A DNA stretch of 64,000 nucleotides, from assembly GCA_025093555.1 (NCBI GenBank), contig JAIWNF010000022.1, positions 1 to 64,000 on the forward strand, read 5' to 3'. Under the pieces are notes generated by a model. The model had not been told where the DNA came from. It ran no database searches and worked only from the letters and a program-made list of their open reading frames with translations. Positions 61,790-64,000 of this stretch are shown here, piece by piece (position 1 is the first letter of the stretch; the number at the start of each line of letters is the position of its first letter). The DNA is from Circinella umbellata. Its lineage: Eukaryota; Mucoromycota; Mucoromycetes; Mucorales; Lichtheimiaceae. Both the position numbers and the translations under genes were made by a program.

Positions 61790-62680
61790 CAACAACTTAC
61801 AATTGTCTATAGTGTCAACCGTTTTTTTTTAAAAAAAATTGTGTCTGCACTCTTAACGATCGACCAGGTGAATGTTTTTAAAGAGAAGTTTGCATCTATG
61901 AAAGATGAAGAAGAATGGATGATTGACGGTGATTTCGTTGAAAACAAAATGTTTGGGTATGGCTTAACTTTGGACGATGAACAGTAAGTGTTGACCCTTG
62001 AACACTCAATATTGACCCATGATACGTACTGTGGTTAATATTTTATTTTCAACTCAATTTACGTATAAAAACTTAGCTCTGTCCATTCGTTTATCTTGGA
62101 TCTTGAAGACACCTGCTGGGAAAATGTTTTTTCTTCGTCACAGCTTGAGTATTTGAAGAAACATAAATGTGAACCGCTTCCAACTGCTTCAAGCGAAGTG
62201 CTCGATTTTTTTCATTTGTTTCAAAAGAAAGTATGTACAGTATGGTCTATTTCAGTATTGAATAATCGCTTTATTATTTTAGTACTGAGAATTTTTATTG
62301 TCATTTATTGTATAGCACGATATAAATGACTTAATAAGAACAGCATGGGAGGCTGGACCATACTACCAGGATTCTCAATTGGATGTCCAATGGGCACAGC
62401 GCACTATGATTGATTTGCTGACAGCTTACAAGTACAATATCATTAAACAAATTGCAACAAGCAATTCAGAAAAGGACTTAATCACCAGAATCTGGAGGTT
62501 AATTGATACAGTATTCGATAACACCAGTATTGTCGCTACAAGGTATATTGTTTTTTTAGTTATCATATGTTTCAACGCTTGTTTATATTCATATGAAATA
62601 ACTCTGACAATTCCACAAATTTCAAAATGACTTCTACCAATACGTACTCTAATTAGTTTTGGGCACAAAGGTATTTATTA
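61790..62680 (+). pseudogene. Partial duplicate (copy 5) of the intact unknown-family gene
   Basis: Nearly identical to 59140-59890: VSALLTIDQVNVFKEKF, the same donor after DDEQ, the same intron, FILDLEDTCWENVF, and the exon ending LIDTVFDNTSIVATR. The copy then jumps, inside the next intron at about 62595, to the later exon ITLTIPQISK, deleting the core exon. There, CGA of the intact gene (Arg) is TGA. Exons 1-3 and the last exon are absent. A recent tandem duplication followed by deletion explains this. Confidence 0.85.
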
Positions 62681-64000
62681 CTGAAGCATAAATGTTTGAT
62701 TTCTTACCGACTACCTCTCCCTGAATACTTGAACCAATACATAGTTATTTATTGTGGAGGGCTAGGTTGCTTTTATCTATAGGTGTGTATTCGCTTTCTT
62801 GTAATACATACTGGTAAGAAAATACAATAATTGGTCCCAAGGGTTTTGAAAATATAACAAAAAAATAGTTTGGGTTGAGGAGTTGTTACGAAAAAAGTGG
62901 ATTGAGAGCAATCATTGAGTAATAAATAATGATACTTTATAGAGGAATAATGAGATATTCATTATATTTATATGCTAGGAGGAGATATCAGTGGCGTTGC
63001 CCTTCTTGTATAGACAATAGATACGAACAACCCACATGTTTATTGGATTGAATCTGGACTGGAAACGCAATTTGATAAATCTTTTTGAAAGAAAGATGTT
63101 TTTTTATTGATGAAGAAAGCTCAAGCTGAGAAATATTATTTTACCTAGAGCTTTAAGTCCTCGAGCTAGGTAAAACAAGAAACGAAAAATCAATGATTCA
63201 AAAATGATTTCAATACTTTGACATATTCAATATCAAGAAAAACCAATCTGTGGGATCTGCCTACGTAAAGCAATGAGTATGAGAGTTTACCAAATAATCA
63301 TAGTCTTTTTTTTACATGTATTGTTACCCGTCTTTCTGTTCCTTTTTATTATATTATTATCTTTATTACCAACATCACAAATAAATCAGTATAAGAAGGT
63401 CAAATAAAGAAGATCAACTATATTCACATCTGTTCAATAAAATAATGTCAGACTATCATAAAATCGGGTTTGGATTATGGGAATAGATAATCAAATATTT
63501 GGTATACTGTAAATAGAATACTCTCTCCCATTCCACTATTGATTTTGAGTTTTTTTTTACGTATTAAAAAATTCCTATTATTTTATTAATTGAATACGAT
63601 CCGAACGGGTCATAACAATATACATAATCTTGGTCTAGAATGTAATTGTGTTGTTGGTGCAATTAATTTCTACACATTGATACAACCGAACGCATGAGCA
63701 AGTTTCTCAGGTAGTTTTTTTTTGCTCATAGTAATCATAATCATTGAATCCAGTAAAGAAAAAATTAGCTTTGTTACACAAACTCTCATCTTTTTTTTTT
63801 TTTAATTCGAAATGTATCTAAAAAAACTTGATCAAATGCTGTACTATTGGTAATCAAAGTGATATAGAATGATCATCAAATCTATACTGACGTCATTAAT
63901 ATTATTACATTATCTTAGATGTATATGTTAATATCCGAACATCCTGTGTAAAAATACATAATAGCATTTATTTACGATTATATTAGACACTATTTTTAAT
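62681..64000. other. Intergenic to window end, no gene recognised
   Basis: AT-rich. No coding frame, RNA gene or repeat with a partner in this window was seen. Confidence 0.35.

Overview
The window looks like a piece of a Mucoromycota (probably Mucorales) nuclear genome. The DNA is AT-rich. Genes carry many short GT-AG introns (about 60-120 bp), and the window holds F-box/LRR proteins of the expanded Mucorales type, a fungal KCH-type potassium transporter, a fungal CAP/PR-1 secreted protein, a TMEM18 homologue and several classes of eukaryotic transposon. No bacterial, organellar, rRNA or tRNA features were seen. Species placement is inference only.

Layout. 1-9.5 kb: an F-box/LRR fragment at the window edge, a pogo/Tigger-like non-autonomous element (882-1712), then a tandem array of three F-box/LRR paralogues (two intact, one decayed). 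10.9-14.7 kb: an ordinary gene island on the minus strand (KCH transporter, CAP protein, TMEM18). 16.8-21.7 kb: a Tc1/IS630-like transposase remnant, one doubtful gene, and a decayed Helitron. 22.3-30.8 kb: three further F-box/LRR genes, one a close paralogue of the first array and two diverged. 31.5-36.4 kb: MITEs, an inverted decayed copy of a multi-exon unknown family, and remnants of another unknown gene. 36.9-42.8 kb: a small chromodomain gene cut by a complete, apparently intact Helitron; both ends can be placed to the base. 43-52 kb: a dense graveyard with a foldback element, two more decayed copies of the unknown family, an F-box-like pseudogene, a Harbinger-like DDE fragment, a Helitron tail remnant and pogo-like elements nested in each other. 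52-64 kb: repeats, a 58-bp tandem array, one intact 9-exon member of the unknown family (58207-60735) and a nearby partial duplicate lacking its central exon.

How the genes may work together. The F-box proteins would be substrate adaptors of SCF ubiquitin ligases. The shared phase-1 intron just after the F-box, in close and distant members alike, shows common descent. The KCH, CAP and TMEM18 genes are unrelated housekeeping or secretory genes. Most of the rest is transposon activity and its debris.

Most notable: (i) the Helitron/chromodomain junction, which restores an open reading frame when the element is removed; (ii) the unrecognised multi-copy family with a possible PD-(D/E)XK-like core, present as one intact and four broken copies; (iii) a KCH gene whose start codon appears to sit alone before a GC-AG intron. 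All splice models were built by eye from reading frame, phase and paralogue comparison; none has transcript support here.
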